From Candidatus Apopatocola equi (GTDB taxonomy: Bacteria; Bacillota; Clostridia; Oscillospirales; Oscillospiraceae), in NCBI GenBank assembly GCA_018065965.1, contig JAGHSH010000076.1, positions 1-5,110 on the forward strand: a DNA stretch of 5,110 bases, in the 5' to 3' direction. The position numbers and the translations under genes were made by a program. The notes beneath the pieces are model-generated. The model searched no databases, had not been told where the DNA came from, and was given only the letters and a program-made list of their open reading frames with translations. Positions 4,862 to 5,110 of this stretch are shown here, one piece after another. Each line of letters begins with the position of its first letter. Within the stretch, counting starts at the first letter, position 1.

Positions 4862-5110
4862 ATGGACTATCCGATCTATATCCGGGGGGAGCTTGCCGGG
4901 ACGCTCAAAACGGAGCAGGAGGGACTTTATACCCGCATGAGCGCCCGCTGCACCGACCCGGGTTATCTGGTGCGCCTGTCGGTCTTTTCCCGGGAGCAGG
5001 AGGCGGTGCTGGGGGTCATGATGCCGGAAAACGGAGAGCTGACGCTGACGCGCCGCCTGAGACGCCGGGAGCTGTGCTCTTTCCCGGCGGAGATCGAGTA
5101 TGCCGCTCCG
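4862..5110 (+). CDS. Hypothetical protein, 5' end only
   Basis: An open frame begins at ATG 4862 and runs without a stop for 83 codons to the window edge. The start is well fixed: an in-frame TGA at 4853-4855 excludes anything further upstream, and GGGGGGTGA sits 9 nt before the ATG. The protein starts MDYPIYIRGELAGTL and has a short-strand pattern (GLYTRMSARC, YLVRLSVFS, AVLGVMMPENGELTLTRRL) with a basic RRLRRREL stretch at about 64-70. No signal peptide or membrane segment is visible. I do not recognise the family. It does not resemble a MazE antitoxin, which is small and begins with an AbrB-like or ribbon-helix-helix DNA-binding domain. GC and codon use match the neighbours. Its SD is buried in the preceding terminator. 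Confidence 0.78.
   Translation, partial: MDYPIYIRGELAGTLKTEQEGLYTRMSARCTDPGYLVRLSVFSREQEAVLGVMMPENGELTLTRRLRRRELCSFPAEIEYAAP

Overview
The window is GC-rich, gene-dense bacterial DNA that looks like a Gram-positive clostridial genome. The pointers are a phenylalanine T-box leader on pheST, a Cys4-containing PheS, strong Shine-Dalgarno (SD) sequences, sigma-A-type promoters, and the Firmicutes gene order lipoprotein - alr - mazF. High GC with these traits suggests an Oscillospiraceae-like gut anaerobe, but that assignment is inference.

Layout. Positions 1-2617 are a minus-strand operon: promoter (2589-2617), T-box riboswitch with intrinsic terminator (about 2345-2582), pheS (1266-2294), a 182-bp gap filled with palindromes (1084-1265), and the 5' part of pheT (1-1083, running off the left edge). 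pheT carries an apparent one-base deletion near 590-594. Positions 2637-5110 are read on the plus strand: a promoter back-to-back with the pheST promoter, a small lipoprotein gene (2707-3252), alr overlapping it by 8 bp (3245-4363), a second promoter inside the 3' end of alr (4350-4378), a structured leader, mazF (4464-4820), a terminator (4825-4861), and the start of an unknown gene (4862 to the right edge). The 412-bp gene-free stretch 2295-2706 is fully explained by the T-box leader and the two divergent promoters.

Function. pheS and pheT encode the two subunits of phenylalanyl-tRNA synthetase; uncharged tRNA-Phe would switch the leader to read-through. The plus-strand cluster joins a LolA/GerS/YdcC-like lipoprotein (tentative) with alanine racemase, which makes D-alanine for peptidoglycan. 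MazF is an mRNA endoribonuclease toxin. Bacillus subtilis (ydcC-alr-ndoAI-ndoA) and Clostridioides difficile (gerS-alr2-mazE-mazF) have the same order, but here the mazE antitoxin is missing. In its place are a promoter and a roughly 80-nt foldable leader whose apical loop contains UACAU, the recognition sequence of characterised Firmicutes MazF enzymes. The points most worth following up are this solitary mazF with its leader, the terminator that doubles as the SD of the last gene, the palindromic module between pheS and pheT, and the pheT frameshift.
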